53,379 nucleotides of DNA from Metapseudomonas resinovorans DSM 21078. Its GTDB lineage: Bacteria > Pseudomonadota > Gammaproteobacteria > Pseudomonadales > Pseudomonadaceae. The DNA lies in the NCBI RefSeq assembly GCF_000423545.1, contig NZ_AUIE01000037.1, positions 1 through 53,379 of the forward strand. The letters are read 5' to 3'. The first letter of the stretch is position 1, and the number at the start of each line of letters is the position of its first letter. Below are positions 16,259 through 24,739 of the stretch, in pieces. Both the position numbers and the translations under genes were made by a program. A model generated the notes under the pieces. The model had not been told where the DNA came from. It did no database searches and saw only the letters and a program-made list of their open reading frames with translations.

Positions 16259-16503
16259 GGGCGGCACGGCACCTTTCTGATGTTAGTTTTTTTAATAGCA
16301 CATGTAAGAAAATTGAGCTTTATAGGCCGCTCCCCCTGCCAGATGATCGGCCCCGAGGCGCGAAGAACAACAACCTCGCCCGATCAACTCCCTGTTGCCC
16401 CGGCATTGCCGGGACTGCCTAGAACAACAATCGAAAGCCCGAGGCCCGGAACGTCCGCCAGCATACGCGGCCGCCCGAACCACGGGGAACAGGAGAAGTA
16501 GTG

Positions 16504-17625
16504 ATGAATGCTGTGCATGTCCCGTTGCCTGCGGCGGCGGTCTCGGTTCGTTCGGTACGCAAGGTGTACGGCGACCCGCAGAACGGGCCGGTAGCCCTGA
16601 AGAGCGTGGATCTGGATATCCGCGACAACGAGTTCTTCACCCTCCTCGGCCCATCCGGCTGCGGCAAGACCACCCTGCTGCGGATGATCGCCGGGTTCGA
16701 GTTCCCCAGCGCCGGGGAAATCCTCCTCTACGGCGAGAACATCGCCGACCTGCCGCCCTTCCAGCGGCCGGTCAACACCGTATTCCAGCACTACGCCCTG
16801 TTCCCCCACATGACCATCGCGGAGAACCTCGCCTTTGGCCTGGAGTCCCACCCCATGGGCAAGCGCATGAGCCGCGCCCAGGTGGCGGAGCGGGTCCGCG
16901 AGATGCTCGCGATGGTGCAGATGGAACGCTTCGCCGCACGCCGCCCGAGTCAGTTGTCCGGCGGCCAGCAACAGCGCGTGGCGCTGGCCCGCGCACTGGC
17001 GCCGCATCCCAAGGTCCTGCTGCTGGACGAACCGCTTTCGGCCCTTGACCTCAAGCTGCGCCAGGCCATGCGCGAGGAGCTCAAGAGCATCCAGGCGCGC
17101 ACCGGCATCACCTTCATTTTCGTCACCCACGACCAGGAAGAAGCCCTGGCGATGTCCGACCGCATTGCCGTGCTCTCCGAAGGCCAGGTGCAGCAGGTCG
17201 GGCGCCCGGACGAAATCTACGAGCAGCCACGCAATCGCTTCGTGGCGGACTTCATCGGCGAAACCAACTTCATCGAGGCACGGCTGCTGCAGGAAGACGG
17301 CACCCAGGCGATCTACCAGGGGCCGGGCGGCAAGCCGTTCCGCGCCGCCGCCCGCGAAGGCGTCAAGCCTGGCCAGGACGTCTGCCTGTCGATTCGCCCG
17401 GAACGCCTGCACCTGGTGGAGCCGGCCCAGAGCGGCGCCATTCCCTGCCGCGTTGACAACCAGGTCTACCTCGGCACCGACCTGCACTACCACGTCAGCC
17501 TCGGCGATGGCAGCCGCCTGACCGTGCGTACGCCGAACCGTGGCGGCCAGGGCCAGCGCTTCCGCCCCGGCGAAGCTGCCGCCCTGCTGCTCGATCCAGA
17601 CAGCGCCAGCGTACTGCTGGATTGA
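16504..17625 (+). CDS. Polyamine-type ABC transporter ATPase (PotA/SpuF-like)
   Basis: A 373-residue cytoplasmic ATPase. Walker A is GPSGCGKTT near residue 48, the signature is [15 protein letters not shown], Walker B is VLLLDEPLSALD and the switch His is in FVTHDQEEAL. After the ATPase core comes the regulatory TOBE domain (about 290-373), including SIRPERLHLV. This architecture is that of the spermidine/putrescine importers. AGGAG at 16491-16495 favours the ATG at 16504 over the GTG at 16501. It is the first gene of a tight operon ATPase-permease-permease-binding protein-amidase. Confidence 0.92.
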   Translation: MNAVHVPLPAAAVSVRSVRKVYGDPQNGPVALKSVDLDIRDNEFFTLLGPSGCGKTTLLRMIAGFEFPSAGEILLYGENIADLPPFQRPVNTVFQHYALFPHMTIAENLAFGLESHPMGKRMSRAQVAERVREMLAMVQMERFAARRPSQLSGGQQQRVALARALAPHPKVLLLDEPLSALDLKLRQAMREELKSIQARTGITFIFVTHDQEEALAMSDRIAVLSEGQVQQVGRPDEIYEQPRNRFVADFIGETNFIEARLLQEDGTQAIYQGPGGKPFRAAAREGVKPGQDVCLSIRPERLHLVEPAQSGAIPCRVDNQVYLGTDLHYHVSLGDGSRLTVRTPNRGGQGQRFRPGEAAALLLDPDSASVLLD

Positions 17626-17653
17626 ACCCGTCACCTGCCAACGGTCAACTGCC

Positions 17654-18580
17654 ATGAACCCGACATCCCTTGCGCCCGGCGCCATGCTTGCGCGCCGCCA
17701 GGCCATGCAGAGCTTCCTCGGCGTGTCGCCCGCGCTGGTCGCCATCGGCCTGTTCCTGATCCTGCCGATCCTGATCGTGGTCGCCTATTCGCTGATGGAG
17801 GCCAACCCCTACGGCGGGGTCAACCGCGTCTTCAGCACCGAGTCCTACCTGTCGTTGCTGTTCGAGCGCCAACTTGACGACAGCCTGGCCTTCGCCGACT
17901 CCTACCTGGTGATCGCCCTTCGCTCGGTGGGCATCGCTGCCGCCACCACCCTCATCACCCTGCTGGTGGGTTTCCCGGTCGCGGTCTGGCTGTCCATGCA
18001 GCCGCCCCACCGCCGTGGCCTGCTGATCTTCCTGATCACCGTGCCCTTCTGGGCCAACCTGCTGATCCGCACTTACGCCTGGATCCTGCTGCTGCGTGGC
18101 ACCGGCGTGGTGAACACCGGCCTGATGGGCCTGGGCCTGATCGACCAGCCGCTGGAGCTGCTCTACACCGACGGCGCGGTGCTGCTCGGCCTGGTCTACA
18201 CCTACGCGCCCTTCGTGGTGCTGCCGATCTACGCCTGCCTGGAGAAGATGGACATGCGCCTGCTGGAAGCCGCGCAGGACCTGTATGCGGGCCGCGTGCG
18301 CACCCTGCGCAAGGTCGTCCTGCCCATCGCCCGGCCGGGCATTCTCGCCGGCGCCATCCTCACCTTCGTGCCCTGCCTGGGCGCCATGATCGCCCCGGAG
18401 CTGCTCGGCGGCGGGACGAAGATGATGCTCGGCAACCTGATCTTCCGGCAGTTCAGCGACGCCCGTAACTGGCCCTTCGGCGCGGCCCTGTCGCTGGTGC
18501 TGATGGCCGCGGTGATGCTGGTCCTGACCGTTTATGCGCTGCGTGCCGAGCGCCAGCGCGCCGCTCGTGGAGGTGTCTGA
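17654..18580 (+). CDS. Polyamine-type ABC transporter permease 1 (PotB/SpuG-like)
   Basis: A 308-residue inner-membrane protein with six hydrophobic segments and the binding-protein-dependent permease EAA loop (LLEAAQDLYAGRVRTLRKVVLPIARPG, near residue 210-236) that docks on the ATPase. The start is the ATG at 17654, 28 bp after the ATPase stop. It overlaps the next permease by one base (TGATG), indicating translational coupling. Confidence 0.9.
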   Translation: MNPTSLAPGAMLARRQAMQSFLGVSPALVAIGLFLILPILIVVAYSLMEANPYGGVNRVFSTESYLSLLFERQLDDSLAFADSYLVIALRSVGIAAATTLITLLVGFPVAVWLSMQPPHRRGLLIFLITVPFWANLLIRTYAWILLLRGTGVVNTGLMGLGLIDQPLELLYTDGAVLLGLVYTYAPFVVLPIYACLEKMDMRLLEAAQDLYAGRVRTLRKVVLPIARPGILAGAILTFVPCLGAMIAPELLGGGTKMMLGNLIFRQFSDARNWPFGAALSLVLMAAVMLVLTVYALRAERQRAARGGV

Positions 18581-19386
18581 TGTTGCGCCTGTTGAGCAAT
18601 CGCCGCCTGGGCGTCCAGGAGTTTCCCGGCTTCGGCAGCTTCAGCTTCCTGTTCTACCTGTACCTCTATGCGCCGATCCTGGTGCTGGTGATCTTCTCCT
18701 TCAACGCCAACCAGTCGGCCACCATCTGGACCGGTTTCAGCCTCGACTGGTACCGCGCCGCCTTCGCCAACCAGGCGCTGCGCCAGGCCGCCGGCAACAG
18801 CCTGCTGATCGCCGTGTGCGCCAGCCTGGCGGCCACCGCCATCGCCACCCTGGCGGCGCTGGGCACCTCGCGGGGCGCGAAGTTCAAGGGCATGCGCCTG
18901 TCCATCGGCGCCATCATGCTGCCGCTGGTGCTCCCGGAGATCGTGGTCGGCGTCGCCACCCTGGCGCTGTTCTCCACCCTCGGCCTGTCGCTGGGCTACG
19001 GCAACCTGATCATCGCCCACACGGTGTTCTGCATCCCCTTCGCCTACCTGCCGATCCGTGCCCGGCTCGACGACATGGACCTGTCCCTGGAACAGGCCGC
19101 CGCCGACCTCTATGCCGGCCAGTGGCGCACCTTCCGCAAGGTCACCCTGCCCTTGCTGATGCCGGGCATCGTCTCGGGGCTGATGCTGGCCTTCATCGTC
19201 TCGCTGGATAACTTCGTGATCTCGATGATGGTCTCCCAGGCTGGCACCACCACCTTGCCGATCTTCATCTTCGGCCTGCTGCGAATGGGCGTGACGCCCG
19301 ACGTGAATGCGGTTTCCACCTTGATCCTCGGGGTCTCCGTGCTGTTCGTGACCCTGTCCTATCTGCTCGGCAAGAAAAAACACTGA
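18580..19386 (+). CDS. Polyamine-type ABC transporter permease 2 (PotC/SpuH-like)
   Basis: A 268-residue inner-membrane protein with six hydrophobic segments. Its EAA loop is LEQAAADLYAGQWRTFRKVTLPLLMPG (near residues 168-194), followed by FIVSLDNFVISMMVS, characteristic of PotC. It forms the heterodimeric channel with permease 1, whose stop it overlaps. Confidence 0.9.
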   Translation: MLRLLSNRRLGVQEFPGFGSFSFLFYLYLYAPILVLVIFSFNANQSATIWTGFSLDWYRAAFANQALRQAAGNSLLIAVCASLAATAIATLAALGTSRGAKFKGMRLSIGAIMLPLVLPEIVVGVATLALFSTLGLSLGYGNLIIAHTVFCIPFAYLPIRARLDDMDLSLEQAAADLYAGQWRTFRKVTLPLLMPGIVSGLMLAFIVSLDNFVISMMVSQAGTTTLPIFIFGLLRMGVTPDVNAVSTLILGVSVLFVTLSYLLGKKKH

Positions 19387-19402
19387 ACTGGAGAGCCAAC
19401 CC

Positions 19403-20437
19403 ATGAATGCAGTGATGAAAACCCTGGGCGCCGGCCTGGCGCTGGGCCTGAGCCTGTCCGCCCAGGCCGACGGCCAACTCAACGTGGTGAGCTGGAGCGG
19501 CTACTTCTCGCCGCAGATCCTCGAGAAGTTCCAGAAGGAAACCGGCATCAAGGTCACCGTGGACTCCTACGACTCCAACGAAACCCTGCTGGCCAAGCTC
19601 AAGCAGGGTGGCACCGGCTACGACGTGGCCATCCCCTCTCACCAGTTCGTGCCGATCCTGGTGCAGGAGAACCTGCTGGAACGCTTCGACCCGGTGCAAC
19701 AGCCCTACTACGCCGGCATCGTCGATAACTTGAAGAAACCCACCTGGGACCCGGAAGGCGCCTACTCCGTGCCCTTCATCTGGGGCACCACCAGCGTCGT
19801 GGTGGACACCGGCACCTACAAGGGCCCGACCGACAGCCTGGCGCTACTCTTCCAGCCGCCGGCCGAGCTGCAGGGCAAGATCAACATGTTCGACTCAGCC
19901 AGCGAAGTGATCGACGCCGCCAGCGTCTACCTGGACATTCCCCTGTGCAGCGAAGACCCCAAGCAGATGCAGCAGGTGCTGAACCTGCTGAAGGCACAGA
20001 AGCCCTTCGTGAAGACTTACAGTTCCAAGGCCGGCTCCATACGCGAGAACCTCGCCTCGGGCGAGATCGACATGTCGCTGTTCTGGGGCGGTTCGTCCAT
20101 GCGCGCTCGCGAAATGAAACCGAGCCTGCGCTACCTCTATCCGAAGGAAGGCGTAATGGCCTGGGTGGACAACCTGGTGATCCCCAAGGGCGCGCGCAAC
20201 CCGGATAGCGCCAAGCGCTTCATCGCCTTCCTCAGCCAGCCGGAAAACGCCGCACTGACGCAGAACTTCCTCAAGCACCAGAGCCCGGTCAAAGGCGTGG
20301 AGCCTTACCTGGACGCCAGCCTGAAAGATGCCCCGGAACTGCACATCCCTGACGGCACCAAGGTGCTCTTCAGCAAGACCTGTGGCGAAGGCGCCATCCG
20401 CCTGGCCGACCGCGTCTGGACCAACCTGATGCGCTGA
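19403..20437 (+). CDS. Polyamine-type ABC transporter binding protein 2 (PotD-like)
   Basis: A 344-residue precursor with a signal peptide ending about residue 22 (SLSAQA-DG). The mature protein has the PotD layout: LNVVSWSGYFSPQILEKF, TGIKVTVDSYDSNETLLAKL, GTGYDVAIPSHQFVPIL, VPFIWGTTSVVVD and WGGSSMRAREMKPSLRY. It is the in-operon receptor of the 16504-19386 transporter. It is clearly different from the other binding protein at 12106, so the region encodes two receptors for one channel. Which amines are bound is not readable with certainty. Confidence 0.88.
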   Translation: MNAVMKTLGAGLALGLSLSAQADGQLNVVSWSGYFSPQILEKFQKETGIKVTVDSYDSNETLLAKLKQGGTGYDVAIPSHQFVPILVQENLLERFDPVQQPYYAGIVDNLKKPTWDPEGAYSVPFIWGTTSVVVDTGTYKGPTDSLALLFQPPAELQGKINMFDSASEVIDAASVYLDIPLCSEDPKQMQQVLNLLKAQKPFVKTYSSKAGSIRENLASGEIDMSLFWGGSSMRAREMKPSLRYLYPKEGVMAWVDNLVIPKGARNPDSAKRFIAFLSQPENAALTQNFLKHQSPVKGVEPYLDASLKDAPELHIPDGTKVLFSKTCGEGAIRLADRVWTNLMR

Positions 20438-20444
20438 ACCGCCC

Positions 20445-20466
20445 GCCCCGCCCGACCGGGCGGGGC
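20445..20466 (+). terminator. GC hairpin between binding protein and amidase
   Basis: GCCCCGCCC (20445-20453) and GGGCGGGGC (20458-20466) form a perfect 9-bp stem with a GACC loop, followed only by CTTCC. It is more likely an attenuator or mRNA-stability hairpin setting amidase level than a full terminator. Confidence 0.5.
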
Positions 20467-20500
20467 CTTCCGCAACCCGCCGTTTGCCCAAGGCAGGATC

Positions 20501-21955
20501 ATGAGCAAGAACGAACCCCTCAGTGAGCTGGTGCAACTGCCAGCCCACCAGCTTTCCCTGCACATCCGCCAGCGCCAGGTGTCCTGCCGCGAGGTGATGC
20601 AGGACTACCTGGCCCATATCGAACGTTTCAATCCACGGGTGAATGCCCTGGTCAGCCTGCAGCCCACCGAGCGACTGCTGGCCGAGGCCGACCAGCGCGA
20701 CGCTGAACTTGCCCGTGGCGACTACAAGGGCTGGATGCACGGCCTGCCCCATGCGGTGAAGGATCTCTCCCTCACCCAAGGCATCCGCACCACCCTCGGC
20801 TCGCCACTGTACAAGGACTACATCCCCGACCGCGACGGCATCATGGTCGAACGCCTGAAAGCCGCCGGCGCCATCATCATCGGCAAGAGCAACACCCCGG
20901 AATTCGGCCTCGGCTCGCAAACCTACAACCCGCTGTTCGGCGCCACCGGCTGCGCCTACGACCCGACCCGTACCGCTGGCGGCAGCAGTGGCGGCGCGGC
21001 GGCGGCGCTGGCCATGCGCCTGGTGCCGGTGGCCGACGGCAGCGACATGATGGGCTCGCTGCGCAACCCGGCGGCGTTCAACAACATCATCGGCTTCCGC
21101 CCGTCCCAGGGCCGGGTGCCCTTCGATGATGCCGCCGACCTGTTCCTCGACCAGTTGGGCTACGAAGGCCCCATGGGTCGCAATACCCGCGACGTTGCCC
21201 TGCTGCTTTCGGTACAGGCCGGGGGCGATGCGCGCTCGCCGCTGTCCATCAGCGCAGGCAGCCAGGACTTCGCCGGTGCGCTGGACCATGACTTCAAGGG
21301 CGCCCGCCTCGGCTGGCTAGGTGATTTCGACGGTTACCTGCCCATGGAGCACGGCGTGCTGGACCTGTGCCGCACAGCCTTCAAGGACTTCGAATCCCTC
21401 GGCTGCCAGATCGACGAGGCCCGTCCCGACTACTCCATGGCCAGGCTCTGGGACACCTGGCGCACCCTGCGCCATTGGCAGGTGGCCAGCTCACTCGGCA
21501 GCCATTACGCCGACCCGGCCAGGCGCGAGCAACTCAAGCCGGAAGCGATCTGGGAAGTGGAGAACGGCCTGCGACTGTCGGCCATGGACGTGTCCCGCGC
21601 CTCCGCCGCTCGCACCGACTGGTACCGCGCCATCTGCCAACTGTTCGAACGCTACGACTACCTGCTGCTGCCCAGCGCCCAGGTCTTCCCCTTCGACAAG
21701 ACCCGGCACTGGCCGAAGGAGATCGCGGGCGTCGCTATGGACACCTACCACCGCTGGATGGAAGTGGTGATCCCCGCCACCCTCTCCGGCTGCCCGGCGG
21801 CCAACGTGCCGGTGGGCTTCGACAGCCGCGGCCTGCCCATGGGCCTGCAGATCATCGGCCCACACCAGGCGGACCTCGCCGTGCTGCAACTGGCCCATGC
21901 CTATGAACAGGCCAGCGGCTGGACCCGGCATCTGCCGGGGTGTCTGGTGGTTTGA
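20501..21955 (+). CDS. Amidase-signature family hydrolase
   Basis: A 484-residue cytoplasmic enzyme of the Ser-cisSer-Lys amidase family. The catalytic elements are Lys87 (LPHAVKDLS), the GGSSGG loop (Ser162/Ser163) and the nucleophile Ser186 in GSDMMGSLRNPA. The usual TG before the GS is replaced by MM. These enzymes hydrolyse the amide bond of diverse carboxamides; the substrate cannot be named. It lies 63 bp after the binding protein gene on the same strand, so the imported ligand or a derivative is a natural candidate. It ends just before a repeat-rich gap. Confidence 0.86.
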   Translation: MSKNEPLSELVQLPAHQLSLHIRQRQVSCREVMQDYLAHIERFNPRVNALVSLQPTERLLAEADQRDAELARGDYKGWMHGLPHAVKDLSLTQGIRTTLGSPLYKDYIPDRDGIMVERLKAAGAIIIGKSNTPEFGLGSQTYNPLFGATGCAYDPTRTAGGSSGGAAAALAMRLVPVADGSDMMGSLRNPAAFNNIIGFRPSQGRVPFDDAADLFLDQLGYEGPMGRNTRDVALLLSVQAGGDARSPLSISAGSQDFAGALDHDFKGARLGWLGDFDGYLPMEHGVLDLCRTAFKDFESLGCQIDEARPDYSMARLWDTWRTLRHWQVASSLGSHYADPARREQLKPEAIWEVENGLRLSAMDVSRASAARTDWYRAICQLFERYDYLLLPSAQVFPFDKTRHWPKEIAGVAMDTYHRWMEVVIPATLSGCPAANVPVGFDSRGLPMGLQIIGPHQADLAVLQLAHAYEQASGWTRHLPGCLVV

Positions 21956-21971
21956 GGGCGTCTGCTGTTCT

Positions 21972-21994
21972 TTGTAGGGGTGAATTCATTCGCC
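21972..21994. repeat. Family A palindromic repeat
   Basis: TTGTAGGGGTGAATTCATTCGCC-type copy, the inverted partner of 22176-22198. The family C element at 22053 lies between the two. Confidence 0.65.
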
Positions 21995-22052
21995 AAGGGA
22001 TGCGCAGCGTCCCCGCAAACCCAAGGGCAGCTCTTCGGCCGGCGCATGAGTT

Positions 22053-22178
22053 GGCTATGTCTGCATTGCCCGTAGGAGCTGGCTTGCCAGCGAATGGCCC
22101 CGTTTCGCTGGCAAGCCAGCTCCTACAAGGCTCTTGGCCCGATGGTAAATCTCTCGCAATAGCTAGCGCAGACATGGC
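22053..22178. repeat. Family C mini-element, copy 2 (126 bp)
   Basis: Terminal inverted repeats GGCTATGTCTGC and GCGCAGACATGGC enclose a perfect internal hairpin (GTAGGAGCTGGCTTGCCAGC against its complement ending TCCTAC), then CAAGGCTCTTGGCC and the shared GATGGTAAATCTCTCGCAA. The right end fuses into a family A palindrome. It is non-coding and, given copies at 9707 and 26021, probably a mobile MITE-like or REP-derived element. Confidence 0.75.
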
Positions 22179-22198
22179 GAATGAATTCGCCCCTACAA
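22176..22198. repeat. Family A palindromic repeat overlapping a gene end
   Basis: GGCGAATGAATTCGCC core with the CCTACAA tail. It overlaps the last codons and TAG stop of the small membrane-protein gene 22193-22480, so the repeat supplies the stop codon. Confidence 0.65.
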
Positions 22199-22480
22199 CC
22201 GCTGTTCCTGGCCGGTACGGCTTTCCTGCGGTCGCTGGCCGGACGATGCCGTTCGTTCGGCTGGGTTGGCGCTCAGGCGCTGGAACTCGAACACCGGTGT
22301 CTTGGCCGGTTTGCTCCTGAGGGCGACGCTGCCCGGCCCCTGGCCAGCGTACTGGCCGTAGACGCCCAACATGAACATGCCGATCACCATGAAGATGGCG
22401 GCACGCTCGATCGACCTGGGGTTCTTGCCGGAAGGCTGGTGCAGGACCTGCAGCCTCGGCGAACGGGATGCGCGCTTCAT
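22193..22480 (-). CDS. Small single-pass membrane protein, unknown
   Basis: A 95-residue protein. A basic N-terminus (MKRASRSPRLQVLHQPSGK) precedes one hydrophobic segment, AAIFMVIGMFMLGVYGQYA (about 27-45), and a polar Pro/Ser/Arg-rich tail. The charge pattern suggests the N-terminus stays in the cytoplasm and the tail faces the periplasm. The ATG overlaps the stop of the upstream gene (TGATG at 22478-22482), so the two are translationally coupled. The tail ends inside a family A repeat. I recognise no family. Coupling to a DUF1652-like gene is the main reason to believe it is real. Confidence 0.6.
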   Translation of the reverse strand: MKRASRSPRLQVLHQPSGKNPRSIERAAIFMVIGMFMLGVYGQYAGQGPGSVALRSKPAKTPVFEFQRLSANPAERTASSGQRPQESRTGQEQRL

Positions 22481-22710
22481 CAGTCGTCCAGGAGCCGGTC
22501 CATCAATTCCAGGCCCAGGCGCTGGGTGCTGGATTCGTCCCGCAGCTCGCGCTGGCTGATGCCGGCGATCTTGGTCCGAGGGATGGCGAGGTGCTGGTTG
22601 CGCAGGGTGATGGAACAACTGCCATCGGGCTCCCACAAGCACTCGAACTGAAAGGTGACGCTCATTTTGTTCAAGGTGTCCTCAACCTGGCGAAGCATCA
22701 AATTATTCAT
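22480..22710 (-). CDS. DUF1652-like small protein
   Basis: A 76-residue soluble protein. The pattern LRQVEDTLNKMSVTFQFECL, DGSCSITLRN, IAGISQRELRDESSTQRLGLELMDRL resembles DUF1652. That is a Pseudomonas-specific small family of unknown function whose members share the central GI and a C-terminal helix. The start is the ATG at 22710 with a strong ribosome site (GGAGG, 8 bases upstream). It is the first gene of a coupled pair. The assignment to DUF1652 is from memory of the family pattern and should be checked. Confidence 0.65.
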   Translation of the reverse strand: MNNLMLRQVEDTLNKMSVTFQFECLWEPDGSCSITLRNQHLAIPRTKIAGISQRELRDESSTQRLGLELMDRLLDD

Positions 22711-22884
22711 TCTCAGTCCTCCCCACCAATCGAGTGGCCGGACTGAAAAACCTAGCAGGGAAACTCGCCACGTAAATGTCATTGGGCGGCTATTCATCGG
22801 AAAGCTTCCTCCAACACAATGACAACCCCGTTGCAGAGCCTTTGCAGACAAACGGTCCTTGAAACCTGCCTCAGCGGGTACGTC

Positions 22885-22902
22885 ACTTGCCATAAGGCAA
22901 GT
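22885..22902 (+). promoter_or_regulatory. Hairpin in the leader of the YbdK-like gene
   Basis: ACTTGCC (22885-22891) and GGCAAGT (22896-22902) form a perfect 7-bp stem with an ATAA loop. It ends 14 bases before the ATG at 22917 and abuts the ribosome site GAGGCGG. It may modulate translation. Nothing else is seen in the 206-bp gap. Confidence 0.35.
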
Positions 22903-22916
22903 TCGAGGCGGCCCGC

Positions 22917-24056
22917 ATGCCCAACGATCCTTTAGCACCCGTGTTCGGCGTCGAGGAAAGCTTTTTCCTGGTCGACACACGCAGCCGCAACCTGCCAACG
23001 CAACTGCCGGATGGATTTCTCGAGGCGGCACGGGACGCGTTCAGGGAAGGCTTCAGCCAGGAAATGTTCCAGAGCGTGGTGTGCCTGGACATGGCCCAAC
23101 CGACCCTGCTGGAAATCAATGAGGCCCGCGCTTGCCTGCTGGAGAAACGTACGCGCCTGGCTGCCATCGCCAGGGAGCATCAGCTGGCGCCACTCTGTGC
23201 AGGCTCCCACCCCTTCGCCGACTGGCATGTGCAGGTGCCGTCGGATGACCCGCACTACCAACCGCTCTTCGAAGACCAGCGGATGATCGCTCACCGCAGC
23301 CTGGTCTGCGGCATGCGCGTGCACGTGGTGGTGCCGCTGGAGATCGACCGCATCCAGGTGATGAACCGGGTACTGGGCTGGCTTCCGCTGCTGTTGGCGC
23401 TGAGCACCTCATCGCCTTTATGGAACGGCCGCCCAACCGGGTTGATGAGCTACCGCCAGGCAGTGTGCGCCGAGTGGCCGCACAAGGGCATTCCCGAGCA
23501 CTTCCCCGACGAGCCTGCCTTCAACGCCTATCTGCAGTGGCTGATGGCCTCGGGGTCGATACGCCGCGAAGGCGACCTGGCCTGGTGCATTCGCCCGTCG
23601 CCGCGCTTTCCCACCCTGGAACTCCTCGCGGCCGATGCCTGCCCCTCGGTGGAAGACGCCCTGTGCATCGTCGCCCTGTTCCGCGCCCTGGTCAGTTGGG
23701 CCATGGTCCAGGACGACGGCGACCTGCAAGACGCCCCCCTGCAACGCCTGGTCCTGAAGGAGAACCACTGGCGCGCCATGCGCTTCGGCATCCACGGCAT
23801 GTACCTCGACGGCTCGGGCGAGGCCAGCCTCTCCGCCGGGGCCTGGCTGGCAAGGGCGTACGCCTGCTTTGGCGAACTCGCCGAGTCCGAGGGCGATGAC
23901 CAGGCCTTCGTCCGTGGCCGGCATGTGCTGCGTTACGGCAGTAGCGCCGACCGGCAGCTACTGCGCTACCGGGAAGCCCTGCAGTCCGGCCTGCCCCGGC
24001 AGCAGGCGCTGGTGGCGGTCATCGACGAGCTGATTGCCGAAACCACTGGTGGCTAG
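22917..24056 (+). CDS. YbdK-family carboxylate-amine ligase (GCS2 type)
   Basis: A 379-residue cytoplasmic enzyme of the GCS2 glutamate-cysteine-ligase-like fold. It begins with FGVEESFFLVD (the metal/ATP-binding Glu motif). It contains CAGSHPFADWHVQ near residue 95, the GMRVHVVVPLEIDRIQVMN block, and LLALSTSSPLWNGRPTGLMSYR near 162-180. The ending ENHWRAMRFGIHGMYLDG is also typical. Characterised YbdK proteins are weak glutamate-cysteine ligases, and the true substrate pair is uncertain. It is convergent with the RES toxin gene, overlapping by 4 bp (24053-24056). Confidence 0.85.
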   Translation: MPNDPLAPVFGVEESFFLVDTRSRNLPTQLPDGFLEAARDAFREGFSQEMFQSVVCLDMAQPTLLEINEARACLLEKRTRLAAIAREHQLAPLCAGSHPFADWHVQVPSDDPHYQPLFEDQRMIAHRSLVCGMRVHVVVPLEIDRIQVMNRVLGWLPLLLALSTSSPLWNGRPTGLMSYRQAVCAEWPHKGIPEHFPDEPAFNAYLQWLMASGSIRREGDLAWCIRPSPRFPTLELLAADACPSVEDALCIVALFRALVSWAMVQDDGDLQDAPLQRLVLKENHWRAMRFGIHGMYLDGSGEASLSAGAWLARAYACFGELAESEGDDQAFVRGRHVLRYGSSADRQLLRYREALQSGLPRQQALVAVIDELIAETTGG

Positions 24057-24739
24057 CCGACCGGGCTGACCTTCAAGACACAGGAAATGCTCTGTGTGCG
24101 GCCGTCCCAGATATAGCGGAAGTGCGCGCCCTGCACCGGCAGGCTGACCGCAGGCGGGCGGAAGGCCGCCACGCACTCGTGGCCGGGCAGGCGCACGCTG
24201 TTGTACAGCAGCCCCCACTTGCCGGCATTGCGGTGAAGCCCGCCGAAGGCCTGGCTGGTGCCGTAACTGGCCATGTCCGGGTCATGCAGCTCGACCCGGT
24301 CGCGCACATCGAGCATCGGGCTGACCACCTTGTTCACATAGGCCCGTAGCGTGATTTCGATGCTCGCCTCCCGGGTGGCACGCCAGAAGTGCTCCTGGTG
24401 GTAACGGGTTTCGGCGATGGCCGCGTCGAGGGAGCTTGCACAGTAGTAGACGCCGAAGCTGCCGTCGGTAAAGCGGCTGGCGCGACCGATATGGGTGAAT
24501 ACGGCCATCACCACGGTGGAGCCGCTGCCACTGACACGGTCTTCGGGGGCAACGCGGGAAATCTCCCCCACCTGGTCGCGCAGGCGGTCGTTGGTCATGG
24601 CCTCGATGGCGTAGGCCAGCTCCAGCTCATCGGGATCGAGGGTGTCTTCGAATACGGAAATGGGCGGGAAGGCGCTGTTGACCAGGCGATAGGCCTTGCT
24701 CCACTCGGGAATCCGTTCCACCAGCAACTCCTCGGTCAT
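24053..24739 (-). CDS. RES-domain toxin (NAD-consuming type)
   Basis: A 228-residue protein with a RES domain over roughly residues 50-215. Arg28-like YRLVN in the N-terminal part, FGVYYCASSLDAAIAETRYH in the middle with its conserved Tyr/Glu, and the end motif around HECVAAFRPP all fit. Characterised RES toxins (MbcT, ParT relatives) degrade or modify with NAD+. The ATG at 24739 overlaps the antitoxin stop (TGATG), so toxin synthesis depends on antitoxin translation. Confidence 0.87.
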   Translation of the reverse strand: MTEELLVERIPEWSKAYRLVNSAFPPISVFEDTLDPDELELAYAIEAMTNDRLRDQVGEISRVAPEDRVSGSGSTVVMAVFTHIGRASRFTDGSFGVYYCASSLDAAIAETRYHQEHFWRATREASIEITLRAYVNKVVSPMLDVRDRVELHDPDMASYGTSQAFGGLHRNAGKWGLLYNSVRLPGHECVAAFRPPAVSLPVQGAHFRYIWDGRTQSISCVLKVSPVG

